Origin: a virus
DNA: 42,909 bases
Direction: 5' to 3' (one strand)
IMG/VR virus record: IMGVR_UViG_3300031707_000048
Coordinates: 1-42,909 of that record
Below the pieces are notes generated by a model. The model was not told the origin of the DNA, made no database searches, and saw only the letters and a list, made by a program, of their open reading frames with translations. A program made the position numbers and the translations under genes. Within the stretch, counting starts at the first letter, position 1, and every line of letters starts with the position of its first letter. Shown here piece by piece: positions 12,836 to 19,942 of this stretch.

Positions 12836-12864
12836 TTGACAGAACAAAAAATGTGTGGTATAAT
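12836..12864 (+). promoter_or_regulatory. Consensus sigma-70 late promoter P3 (rightward)
   Basis: TTGACA (12836-12841), exactly 17 bases, then TATAAT (12859-12864). The spacer ends TGTGG, an extended -10 pattern shared with P1 and P2. Very AT-rich sequence lies upstream, like an UP element. It leads directly into the terminase genes and is the only strong promoter seen for the late arm. Confidence 0.85.
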
Positions 12865-12932
12865 TAAAAACCAATAGATATAAGACGTAATGCGAATGAG
12901 ATGGGGGATGTTGTATTCATGAAGACACAGAG

Positions 12933-13442
12933 ATGGCGAAACTTTCGAAATCAAAAATTGCGAAGTTAAAGTCAAAATTGCCCGCCCCGCTGCCGAACAA
13001 GCCCAAAGGGATAGACATTGCTGATATTATAGGATTGATAAAAACCGGACTGTCGGCTGGGCAGGCCGCAAAAGTATTAAGGTGTTCCAAGCGCAACATC
13101 CAATGTAGATTCCGCAAAGTGGCGGAGGAAGTAGAAAAGGTCGGAGGATTCAAAGAGCATAGAGCCGATGTCCTCGCCATCCACCAGAGACGCATACTAA
13201 ATTCCATCACCCCCTTCAATCTACAGAAAGCAAACCTAAAGGACAAGACAGTGGCATTCGGTGTACTATTCGATAAAGAAAAAATAGAAGTAGGAAAGGG
13301 ATCAGTGGGGGGAGGAATAAAGATTGAGATTGTGAATTTTGCAGGGGCGTCCGGAGGGGGAGAAGGCAAGGTAGCGCAGGTAACGTTCGTGCAACCCAAT
13401 GCTATGAGTGAGAATAACCCAGAATATCAACAAGGAGGTTAA
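12933..13442 (+). CDS. terS: Terminase small subunit
   Basis: A 169-residue protein with a basic N-terminus and a helix-turn-helix-like segment (IIGLIKTGLSAGQAAKVLRCSKRNI, given here in parts: IIGLIKTG, LSAGQAAKVLRCSKRNI). HQRRILNSITPFNLQKANL and DKTVAFGVLFDKEKIEVGKG follow. That last block is typical of small terminase proteins encoded just before TerL. It should recognise the packaging site and form a ring that feeds TerL. The C-terminus is Gly-rich. Its last codons contain the AAGGAGG that serves the next gene. First gene of the late operon, about 60 bases after the promoter's start point. Confidence 0.75.
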   Translation: MAKLSKSKIAKLKSKLPAPLPNKPKGIDIADIIGLIKTGLSAGQAAKVLRCSKRNIQCRFRKVAEEVEKVGGFKEHRADVLAIHQRRILNSITPFNLQKANLKDKTVAFGVLFDKEKIEVGKGSVGGGIKIEIVNFAGASGGGEGKVAQVTFVQPNAMSENNPEYQQGG

Positions 13443-13444
13443 AA

Positions 13445-14818
13445 ATTCAAGTTCCTTTCAATTTCACTCCAAGATCGTATCAGATACCGCTTTTCGATGC
13501 TATGGACTCCGGCATAAAGCGGGCCGATTGTGTATGGCATCGCAAGAGCGGAAAGTCTATGACGCTTCTCAACCTCACAATCAAAAAGGCATTTGAGCGG
13601 GTGGGGGCCTACTACCATTGCTTCCCAGAGTACGGCCAGGGGCGCAAGGTGCTGTGGGACGGAATGGATAACGATGGCAATAAATATATAGACCGCCATG
13701 TACCGCCGGAGGTAAGGCGCTCCATCAACAAAGCGGAAATGAAAATAGAATTAATAGATGGGTCCGTGTGGCAGATTATAGGGGCGGACAATTACGACTC
13801 CCTCGTAGGCCCGAACCCCGTAGGTCTCATTCTCGACGAATGGGCAGTGTCGCCCCGCTACCCACAGGCGTGGGATTACTTCCGCCCGATACTGGCCCAG
13901 AATGGCGGGTGGGCAGTATTTATATATACTCCCCGTGGCCGTAACCATGGGTTCAATCTTTATCAGATGGCGCTTACCAATCCCGCCTGGTTCTGCCAAT
14001 TACTAACGGTAGACGACACCCGTGCCATAAACCAGGAGGACATACAAGCTGAACGCAAATCCGGCATGTCCGAGTCCATGATACAGCAGGAATTCTACTC
14101 ATCGTTTCTCGCCTCCACCGAGGACGTTTTAATTCCATTCGAGTTCATCAATCAGGCCCTCCATCGCAATTCTGTCTACACCAGGCTGCCAAAGCTGGCG
14201 GGCGGGGACTGCGCAAGATTCGGAGATGACCGATCTACCCTCGTCATCCGCCAGGGGCCTCAACTTATTCATGCAGAGTCCTGGAAGGGACTTGATAATG
14301 TGCAATTAGCGGGAAAGTTTGTAGATCGGTACAGGCTGAGGATGTATGACGCTATTGCGATTGACGTGATAGGGATGCCTGGGGTCTACGACCTCGTGAA
14401 GGCGGCCCGTGTCCCGTGTGTACCTGTGAATGTCTCGGAGAATTCCCCGATGCATGAGGAGAGATTCTATCGCCTCCGTGACGAACTTTGGTGGATGACC
14501 CGTGAGTTCTTTATGGATCAAAATTGCTCAATCTCTATGGGAATAGATAAACCCACAAGAGATGCACTCGTCGCAGACATCCAGGATGTTCATTATACCT
14601 ATAAGGAGATAACGGGGCGTATATTAATAGAGAGCAAGAAGGAGATGAAAAAGAGGCTGGGATTCTCGCCCGACTTAGGAGATGGCTTTATTCACACCTT
14701 TGCACCTGGCCTGGAATCGAGGGCGAGGGAACTGTATAGCCCTCAAATTAGTCCGGTGCAGGAGGAAACACAAAACTACAATCCATTAACATTTGGATTG
14801 GGAATAAGAGGGGGATGA
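13445..14818 (+). CDS. terL: Terminase large subunit, apparent ATT start
   Basis: A 457-residue packaging motor. The first ATG in frame (13502) would drop NFTPRSYQIPLFDA, the N-terminal Q-motif region of phage terminases. The only plausible earlier start is ATT 13445, six bases after a perfect AAGGAGG. Walker A is VWHRKSGKSMTLLN; Walker B is VGLILDEWA. The RNase-H-like nuclease has GGDCARFGDDRS, AIAIDVIGMPGV and DLGDGFIHTF, supplying the three acidic positions. It cuts and pumps DNA into the prohead. Its stop overlaps the next start. Function is secure; the ATT start is inferred from conservation and spacing. Confidence 0.88.
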   Translation: MQVPFNFTPRSYQIPLFDAMDSGIKRADCVWHRKSGKSMTLLNLTIKKAFERVGAYYHCFPEYGQGRKVLWDGMDNDGNKYIDRHVPPEVRRSINKAEMKIELIDGSVWQIIGADNYDSLVGPNPVGLILDEWAVSPRYPQAWDYFRPILAQNGGWAVFIYTPRGRNHGFNLYQMALTNPAWFCQLLTVDDTRAINQEDIQAERKSGMSESMIQQEFYSSFLASTEDVLIPFEFINQALHRNSVYTRLPKLAGGDCARFGDDRSTLVIRQGPQLIHAESWKGLDNVQLAGKFVDRYRLRMYDAIAIDVIGMPGVYDLVKAARVPCVPVNVSENSPMHEERFYRLRDELWWMTREFFMDQNCSISMGIDKPTRDALVADIQDVHYTYKEITGRILIESKKEMKKRLGFSPDLGDGFIHTFAPGLESRARELYSPQISPVQEETQNYNPLTFGLGIRGG

Positions 14819-15096
14819 TGGGAATTGAGACTATAATAGCGGTAGTGGGAGTGGTGGCGTCAGTGGCATCCACTGCCTATTCTGTTGTTTCATCGGAACA
14901 GGCGGAAGCTGAGGCAACGCATGAGAGAAGACAAGCAAGAAGGGCAGCAGGGGCTAAAGAAATTGCTACTCAGGATGCTGCGAAAGCGGAGTCCGAGCGC
15001 ATACAGAAGAGAAGGGGATTCATGAGCACAGTAAAGACTGGCATGGGGGGAATAACGGAAGAGCCGACTGCACTTAAAACTACACTTGGAGGGTAA
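14818..15096 (+). CDS. Small membrane-like virion-region protein, 92 aa
   Basis: A hydrophobic Ala/Val-rich N-terminus (IETIIAVVGVVASVASTAYSV) is followed by a charged helix (EATHERRQARRAAGAKEIA) and a basic Gly tail. The start overlaps the TerL stop (TGATG); an ATG three bases earlier is equally possible. Small proteins like this between terminase and portal are common in podoviruses with Bbp-type gene order. Function unknown. Confidence 0.55.
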   Translation: MGIETIIAVVGVVASVASTAYSVVSSEQAEAEATHERRQARRAAGAKEIATQDAAKAESERIQKRRGFMSTVKTGMGGITEEPTALKTTLGG

Positions 15097-15101
15097 ATAA
15101 A

Positions 15102-15398
15102 ATGGTAATGGAATTTAAAGTTGGAGGTAAAAAAGGCACAGGATGGGGGGACTTTGGGCGGACTCTTGCAGAGGCATCGATTGCCCACAAATTAGACACT
15201 GGGGAGATAGAATCGACTCCCGAATTGAAAAAGTGGAGAGAGAGGCCAGCGACGACGGAGATGCTGCCCCTTGGCGGTGGATTTCGAGCTTCGTCCGGTG
15301 TGACAGGACTTGTAGCTGGTGATATTGAAGGAGAGCAAGCAGCGAAGAAGAAGGAGGAAGAGCCAGGGATGGTGTATAAGAAACAATTGGGTGGGTAG
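15102..15398 (+). CDS. Hypothetical protein, 98 aa
   Basis: A Gly/Lys-rich N-terminus (MEFKVGGKKGTGWGDFG), a helical middle, a Gly-rich segment (EMLPLGGGFRASSG) and a charged C-terminus. The stop lies two bases from the portal start. I do not recognise a family. It may be a small head-assembly protein by position. Confidence 0.5.
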   Translation: MVMEFKVGGKKGTGWGDFGRTLAEASIAHKLDTGEIESTPELKKWRERPATTEMLPLGGGFRASSGVTGLVAGDIEGEQAAKKKEEEPGMVYKKQLGG

Positions 15399-15399
15399 T

Positions 15400-17124
15400 A
15401 TGGATGTGAGGACTGACGAGCAGAAAGCCAAGGATTGTGAGAAGATGTTGGTGGCGTTGGCCGAGATCAGGCGACCTTTCGAAGCCGATATTGACACCAT
15501 CATCACCTATATCAATCACGGCAGACGTAAGATAACAGATACCGCCGCTACCAGAGGAAAGAAGACGGGGATGGAAGTCTTCGACGACACCGCTCTTGGA
15601 GCCAAGAATCTCCTCGTTGATGGTATGGTTGGGTATATGTGCAGTCGGTCGCTTCGCTGGTTCGGATTCACACTTCCTGGCAAATTGAATTTTCCCCGCA
15701 CTTCCAACATGCGGGCGTGGTCAGGAAAGCGCATGGATGAATACCCCGAAGTTAAGGAGTGGCTTGCGGATTGTGAGGATGTAATGTATCAAGCATTCCT
15801 CCGCTCTAATTTTTATGATGTCGTCACGGAGTTTGTTAGTGATGGAGCCACCGCCGGTACTGCGCACTTTCTTCTTGAAGAAGATATAGGTAAGGGGCGC
15901 ATTATATTTACCGTTCCGCACTTCCGTGAGTGCTACATCGCCGAGGACCAGTACGGGATGGTGGACACAAATTACAGAGTGTACAAGTTGACGCTGCGCC
16001 AGATAGTTGATAAATTCGGGCTTGGCGTGATGAAGAAGATAGACCCAGGATTTGAGAATTCGTACAACGCTAATCCGCATTCCGACAAGGAAATTATTCA
16101 TGCCGTCTACCCACGAAGAGAGTATGACTCTGACAGGATGGATGGGAGAAATAAACCCATTGCTTCTCTATGGATACAGAGATCACCGCTGGCATTGATC
16201 GAGGAGAGCGGATATGAGGAGATGCCGTCGGTAACGTGGAGGTGGAGGAAGAACTCCGATGAGTGGTACGGGAGGGGGCCTGCCTGGGACGCCATTGTGT
16301 CGGTTATAGCTTCGCAGCAGATGGGAAAGGATAACTTGGATGCGGGTCACAAAATGGTGAATCCTCCTATGGTAGGGCCAGCGGACCTAAGGGGTATGGT
16401 TCAGAACGTTCCTGGTGGGTGGACATGGGTGAGTTCAATGGAGAAGCAAATGCCAAAGCCGATGGCAACTGGAATCCAGCTGCCGTTCGGCATTGACCAA
16501 CAGGAGCGCATCGATAAGTCTATTAAGGAACATTTCCATGTCAATTTCTTCTTGATGTTATACCAGGCAGCATTCAATAAAGTGGACCTCACCGCAACCC
16601 AGGTATTGGGGATGCAGGGGGAGCAGGCGGCAGTTCTTGGAACCAGAGTAGGGAGACTTGGAAGTGAAGGTTTCGACCCCACTATAGACAGAACTTTCGA
16701 GACAGAGAGAAGGGCGGGGAGAATGCCAGATCCGCCCGCAATCCTAATGCAGTACAGTCACGGTCATATAGAAATTGATTACCTCGGCCCTCTTGCCCAG
16801 GCCCAACGCAGACTTTCTAAGTCTCGTGAGATAAGGGCTGGAATAGAAGTGGCAGCGATGATAGGAACAACGTTTCCTGAGTCCGTTGATATAGTGGACG
16901 GAGACGAGACGATGAGAGTAGGATTGGAATCGGCGGGATTCCCATCCAAATGTATCCTGCCGGATGAGAGAGTGAGAGATATTAGAATGATGAGGAGTAA
17001 GAGACAGCAGTTGATGGAGCAGGTGGAGATGGCAACAAAGGTGGCGAAGGCATTGCCTGGGGCGGGCAAGGCGGTGGAGCCTGGAAGTCCTCTTGCGGGT
17101 TTGGCTGGGGGTGCTGGTGAATGA
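15400..17124 (+). CDS. Portal (head-tail connector) protein
   Basis: A 574-residue podovirus portal of the T7 gp8 / Bbp type. Recognisable blocks are AEIRRPFEADIDTIITYI near the start, DDTALGAKNLLVDGMVGYM, WLADCEDVMYQAFLRSNFYD, SDGATAGTAHFLLEED, WYGRGPAWDAIVSVIA, and LTATQVLGMQGEQAAVLGTRVGRL. The frame is open from 15319, but ATG 15400 is chosen because it follows the previous stop and begins the conserved region. The ribosome site GGGTGGG is weak. It forms the twelve-fold ring through which DNA is packaged and ejected. Confidence 0.85.
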   Translation: MDVRTDEQKAKDCEKMLVALAEIRRPFEADIDTIITYINHGRRKITDTAATRGKKTGMEVFDDTALGAKNLLVDGMVGYMCSRSLRWFGFTLPGKLNFPRTSNMRAWSGKRMDEYPEVKEWLADCEDVMYQAFLRSNFYDVVTEFVSDGATAGTAHFLLEEDIGKGRIIFTVPHFRECYIAEDQYGMVDTNYRVYKLTLRQIVDKFGLGVMKKIDPGFENSYNANPHSDKEIIHAVYPRREYDSDRMDGRNKPIASLWIQRSPLALIEESGYEEMPSVTWRWRKNSDEWYGRGPAWDAIVSVIASQQMGKDNLDAGHKMVNPPMVGPADLRGMVQNVPGGWTWVSSMEKQMPKPMATGIQLPFGIDQQERIDKSIKEHFHVNFFLMLYQAAFNKVDLTATQVLGMQGEQAAVLGTRVGRLGSEGFDPTIDRTFETERRAGRMPDPPAILMQYSHGHIEIDYLGPLAQAQRRLSKSREIRAGIEVAAMIGTTFPESVDIVDGDETMRVGLESAGFPSKCILPDERVRDIRMMRSKRQQLMEQVEMATKVAKALPGAGKAVEPGSPLAGLAGGAGE

Positions 17125-17399
17125 GTCTTGACCTTCATAATAAACCTGAGGAGAATGTAAGGAATAAATACAGAGCTATATTCCTCTCTCCAATGGGATT
17201 AGACGTGCTGGCAGACATTCTCCAAGTATGCCATTTCGGGTGTACCCTCGATCCCGACAACAAAGTTCAAGTGTCGGAACACAACGTGGGGGTTATGATA
17301 TTGGCGAAGTGCGGAGTATTCTCGGAGGATAGATTGCAGGATGCAATCAGAGCACTGTGCTCAATGCCAACAATTAAACAAAAGGAGGTAGAGGAATGA
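17121..17399 (+). CDS. Bbp19-like structural protein, 92 aa
   Basis: NKYRAIFLSPMGLDVLADIL, CTLDPDNKVQVSEHNVGV and ILAKCGVF follow the spacing of the Bbp19 domain found in Bordetella phage BPP-1 relatives. There it lies directly after the portal gene. The start overlaps the portal stop (ATGA). It is likely a minor virion or head-assembly protein; its exact role in the family is not established. Confidence 0.65.
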   Translation: MSLDLHNKPEENVRNKYRAIFLSPMGLDVLADILQVCHFGCTLDPDNKVQVSEHNVGVMILAKCGVFSEDRLQDAIRALCSMPTIKQKEVEE

Positions 17400-18430
17400 A
17401 GAAGTGGAAGTGGCTTGGAATTGTCTTAGTAATACTGTTGACGGCTTCATTTGCATTTGGACAGGATACGATGAAGCCCAGGAAGAACAATTTTGGAAGT
17501 GTGGGATCGGATGGCAGATCGTATGCAGAGGGATGGTTCATAAATTTGAAGTTTGAAGGGGCCACCGACAACGCCTTCGAGACCACGGTTACAGTCACGG
17601 ACCCCACGGAGGATAGAGCCATCGTATTCCCCAATGCGAGCGGAACTGTGGTGCTGACTTCTATTGCGGAAGACGCAAACGCCGTATGGTTCGACACGAA
17701 CGCTATTAAGTTCGAAGGGGCGACCGCTAACGCCTTCGAGACCAGCGTAGTTCCAGTTGATCCGACGGCTGACCGCACTATTACATTGCCTAACGAATCC
17801 GGAACTGTGGTGCTATCGTCATTGGCTACCAATGCTGCAGGCGTAGCCAATTCGGTCACATTCGGGACTAATCAACTAATTTTCGAGGGAGCTACTGGAG
17901 CGGATGGATTCCAAACGTTCATTACTCCCACTGATGCGACGGCAGACAGGACGATTACGCTTCCAGACGCTACTGGGACGGTTGCTCTAACCGCTGATAA
18001 GTTGAGTGCCTTCGCTTCCACTACATCGGCGGAATTGGCTGGAAAGATTAGTAATGAGACAGGAAGCGGACTGTTGGTGTTCAATGACACTCCTACTTTC
18101 ATCGCTCCGATCCTTGGTGCGGCTACAGCGACCAGTATTGCCACTGGTGCTGCCGGAACTGTTATCACTCAAATTCGGGTTTATGCGCCGACTTTGACCC
18201 CGACGGAGACCTCTGCTGCCATTCAAACGGCAGAGCAAACATTTACCGTGAATGGTCTTGCTACAAGCGACAAGGTATTTGTAAATGGTCCTGCTCCTAC
18301 TTCGCTTTGTCCAGCCGTTACATTCAGAGTTTCGGCTGAGAATACTTTATCTATTGGATTCTCGGTGTTGACTGCAGTGGCTTGCACTCCTGCTGCTGGA
18401 GTGTATAACATTGTGGCTGTGAGGAATTAA
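17396..18430 (+). CDS. Secreted repeat-containing fibre-like protein
   Basis: A 344-residue protein with a clear signal peptide (MKKWKWLGIVLVILLTASFAFG, cleavage near residue 22; shown in parts: MKKWKW, LGIVLVILLTASFAFG). Three beta-type repeats of about 53-57 residues follow, each with FEGAT..AFET, DPT.DR and GTVVL. The C-terminus (about 210-344) is Ala/Thr-rich and ends VYNIVAVRN. The repeat resembles head- or tail-fibre shaft units. A Sec signal on a late virion-region protein is unusual. It may act in the periplasm or on the surface rather than in the particle, or the hydrophobic N-terminus may anchor it. The start overlaps the previous gene. Confidence 0.6.
   Translation: MKKWKWLGIVLVILLTASFAFGQDTMKPRKNNFGSVGSDGRSYAEGWFINLKFEGATDNAFETTVTVTDPTEDRAIVFPNASGTVVLTSIAEDANAVWFDTNAIKFEGATANAFETSVVPVDPTADRTITLPNESGTVVLSSLATNAAGVANSVTFGTNQLIFEGATGADGFQTFITPTDATADRTITLPDATGTVALTADKLSAFASTTSAELAGKISNETGSGLLVFNDTPTFIAPILGAATATSIATGAAGTVITQIRVYAPTLTPTETSAAIQTAEQTFTVNGLATSDKVFVNGPAPTSLCPAVTFRVSAENTLSIGFSVLTAVACTPAAGVYNIVAVRN
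17549..17995 (+). repeat. Three protein-level fibre repeats in the secreted protein
   Basis: Copies begin near 17549, 17708 and 17879 with (K/I)FEGAT. The first two are also alike in DNA: AAGTTTGAAGGGGCCACCG against AAGTTCGAAGGGGCGACCG. Spacing is 159 and 171 bp. Such repeats make extended beta shafts and can expand or shrink by recombination. Confidence 0.65.
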
Positions 18431-18435
18431 AGGCG

Positions 18436-18477
18436 ATGGAGCCGAAGAAGGAGGTCCCGAAGCCGGAGGGAAAATAA
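18436..18477 (+). CDS. Possible 13-aa Lys/Pro peptide
   Basis: ATG 18436 follows AAAGG, encodes MEPKKEVPKPEGK and stops with TAATG overlapping the next gene. It may be a real micropeptide or a coupling leader for the zinc-ribbon gene. Weak. Confidence 0.3.
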   Translation: MEPKKEVPKPEGK

Positions 18478-18662
18478 TGGCGTGCGGTAAATGTCCTAAG
18501 GACAAGACGCAAATGAAAGAGGTTGAAATAGAAGGTGAAAAAATGTGCAAATGCCCCGTGTGTGGGGAGGTAGCAAAGGTACAAGGGATGGATTATGGTA
18601 AATCCCCCAAGCCCAGCTGGTTAAAGACCGTGGAGGGGGCATTGAACGTGGGGAAGAAATAA
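18477..18662 (+). CDS. Zinc-ribbon protein with YxKSP motif, 61 aa
   Basis: MACGKCPKDKTQM and CKCPVCGEVAKV give a CxxC...CxxC zinc ribbon. The C-terminal part has GMDYGKSPKPSW, a motif repeated in the next gene (MTYNKSP) and at the end of the scaffold (GMDYSKSP). Start and stop both overlap neighbours (TAATG). It is a small protein of the head-assembly block; function unknown. Confidence 0.65.
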   Translation: MACGKCPKDKTQMKEVEIEGEKMCKCPVCGEVAKVQGMDYGKSPKPSWLKTVEGALNVGKK

Positions 18663-18676
18663 TGACGGAGGGAGGT

Positions 18677-18904
18677 ATGGCATCACCAATAGTTGGAAAG
18701 CAAAAATCGGAAGAATATTGGAAGGCTGAGAATGATGCAAGAACTCTCGTTGACGCCGAGGCTATCAAGGCCGATGAGCCAAGGATGAAGAAGGCTCAAG
18801 CCGCCGCCAAGAAGATGCTGGATGAGGAGCAGGCGAGGGCGGAGGCTATGAAGAAGATAGCGGGGGCGAAGATGACGTATAATAAATCACCGAAGGAGGG
18901 GTAA
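18677..18904 (+). CDS. Helical hypothetical protein with YNKSP tail, 75 aa
   Basis: An Ala/Lys/Glu-rich helix (DEPRMKKAQAAAKKMLDEEQ) ends in GAKMTYNKSPKEG. ATG 18677 follows GGAGGGAGGT; an ATG 15 bases earlier overlaps the previous stop and is also possible. The shared YxKSP ending suggests it interacts with the same partner as the scaffold. No family recognised. Confidence 0.55.
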   Translation: MASPIVGKQKSEEYWKAENDARTLVDAEAIKADEPRMKKAQAAAKKMLDEEQARAEAMKKIAGAKMTYNKSPKEG

Positions 18905-18905
18905 A

Positions 18906-19076
18906 ATGCCAGCAGATTTTGAAGCATGTGTAAAGCGTGGTGGGAGAGTGAGAACCGTTTCGGGGCCAAACAAGAAGTTTGGACTCAAAGCCGGTGAATA
19001 CGTCAACTTTTGCTTTGATAAAGGCAAAGGTGGGAAGTCATTTAGAGGGGAAGTTAAAACTAAACAGAAGAAATAA
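18906..19076 (+). CDS. Small basic conserved phage protein, 56 aa
   Basis: ATG 18906 follows GAAGGAGGGGTAAA. The product has MPADFEACVKRGGRVRTVSG, then PNKKFGLKAGEYVNFCF and a basic tail. I have seen this CVKxGGRVRT...GP..KFGL pattern in head-gene clusters of other phages. Its role is not known. Confidence 0.65.
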   Translation: MPADFEACVKRGGRVRTVSGPNKKFGLKAGEYVNFCFDKGKGGKSFRGEVKTKQKK

Positions 19077-19092
19077 AAAGGAGGAAGGTAAA

Positions 19093-19146
19093 ATGGCAAA
19101 GGTATGCAAGAAAGGAAAGAAAGTCAAGAAGGGCGGAAAGAAATAA
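19093..19146 (+). CDS. Lys-rich micropeptide, 17 aa
   Basis: ATG 19093 follows AAAAAGGAGGAAGGTAA, a very strong ribosome site. It encodes MAKVCKKGKKVKKGGKK. Ten of seventeen residues are basic. Similar tiny Lys/Gly-rich peptides are found before the scaffold gene in other phages. It may bind DNA or acidic scaffold. Confidence 0.5.
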   Translation: MAKVCKKGKKVKKGGKK

Positions 19147-19168
19147 ACAGTAAAGGAGGATAACTTTT

Positions 19169-19915
19169 ATGACAGAAATAGAAGGGACCCATGTAGATGG
19201 GGAAACCGGAAAGGGTGGCGAATGGCGGGCACAATTGCCAGCAGACCTAAAGGAGAATGAAGCCTTTTCACCTCATAAGACTCTTGGGGATTTTGCCAAG
19301 GCCCACTTGGAGACTGCAGGCAAAGTCAAGGAGCATGAGGGGAAGGTGAAGGAGCTTGAGGGGAAAGTGGCAGAGATGATCCCGAAATTGCCGGAGGATG
19401 CATCGGACGAGGAAAGGGGGGTCTTTTGGGCCTCCATGGGAAAGCCCGAGACAGCAGAGGGATACGTGATTCCGGAGCCGGAGGGGGGAAAGTCTGATCC
19501 CACAGTGGTTAAGTGGGCGCAGCAGACCTTTCACAAGGCGAACCTGTCTAAGGAGCAGGCGGCGGTGATCGGAAAGGAATGGGGCTTATTCACTAATGAA
19601 ATAGTGAAGGCGGACATAAAGGCCAACGAGGATGCCAGAGTAGCGGCTGAGAAGAAATTAAAAGAGGAGTGCGGGAGCGAGGAGAAATACAAAGCAGCTA
19701 CGGAGTTAGCTGACCGTGTGTGGAAGAAATCCACGGGCGTGGACTTCGCCTCCTTTCTTAAGGAGAATGGCCTTATTAAGAATCCTTATCCGATCATAAA
19801 GGTGATCATCGATCTGGCAAAAAAGACAGGCGAGGACACATCTCCAGCGGTAAGGCCAGTGGGAATAGAAGCTGACAAGGCTGGAATGGATTACAGCAAG
19901 AGTCCTGCGCCGTAA
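19169..19915 (+). CDS. Capsid assembly scaffolding protein
   Basis: A 248-residue acidic, helical protein. WRAQLPADLKENEAFSPHKT, then TLGDFAKAHLETAGKV, a coiled coil (EHEGKVKELEGKVAEM), DASDEERGVFWASMG and PETAEGYVIPEP match phage scaffold proteins encoded just before the major capsid gene. It should guide capsid assembly and leave the prohead. It ends GMDYSKSPAP, a motif shared with two upstream small genes. AAAGGAGGATAACTTTT precedes the ATG. Confidence 0.8.
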   Translation: MTEIEGTHVDGETGKGGEWRAQLPADLKENEAFSPHKTLGDFAKAHLETAGKVKEHEGKVKELEGKVAEMIPKLPEDASDEERGVFWASMGKPETAEGYVIPEPEGGKSDPTVVKWAQQTFHKANLSKEQAAVIGKEWGLFTNEIVKADIKANEDARVAAEKKLKEECGSEEKYKAATELADRVWKKSTGVDFASFLKENGLIKNPYPIIKVIIDLAKKTGEDTSPAVRPVGIEADKAGMDYSKSPAP

Positions 19916-19942
19916 AAAATATAGGAAAAAGGAGGAATAGAA

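Larger units (their letters stand above)
12082..12932. other. 850-bp divergent, largely noncoding control region
   Basis: This gap separates the two transcription arms. The left part (about 12,100-12,300) is GC-rich with repeated CCGCTGG-type words. At 12320-12337 a hairpin, GGCCCGTC-TTG-GACGGCC, is followed by TTTCTCT on the plus strand. The centre has an 18-bp tandem repeat and a 12-bp direct repeat. The right part is AT-rich and ends in promoter P3. I see no convincing gene longer than 35 codons. A leftward early promoter must lie here but none matches consensus. It could also be an origin, packaging site or unrecognised RNA. Confidence 0.6.
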
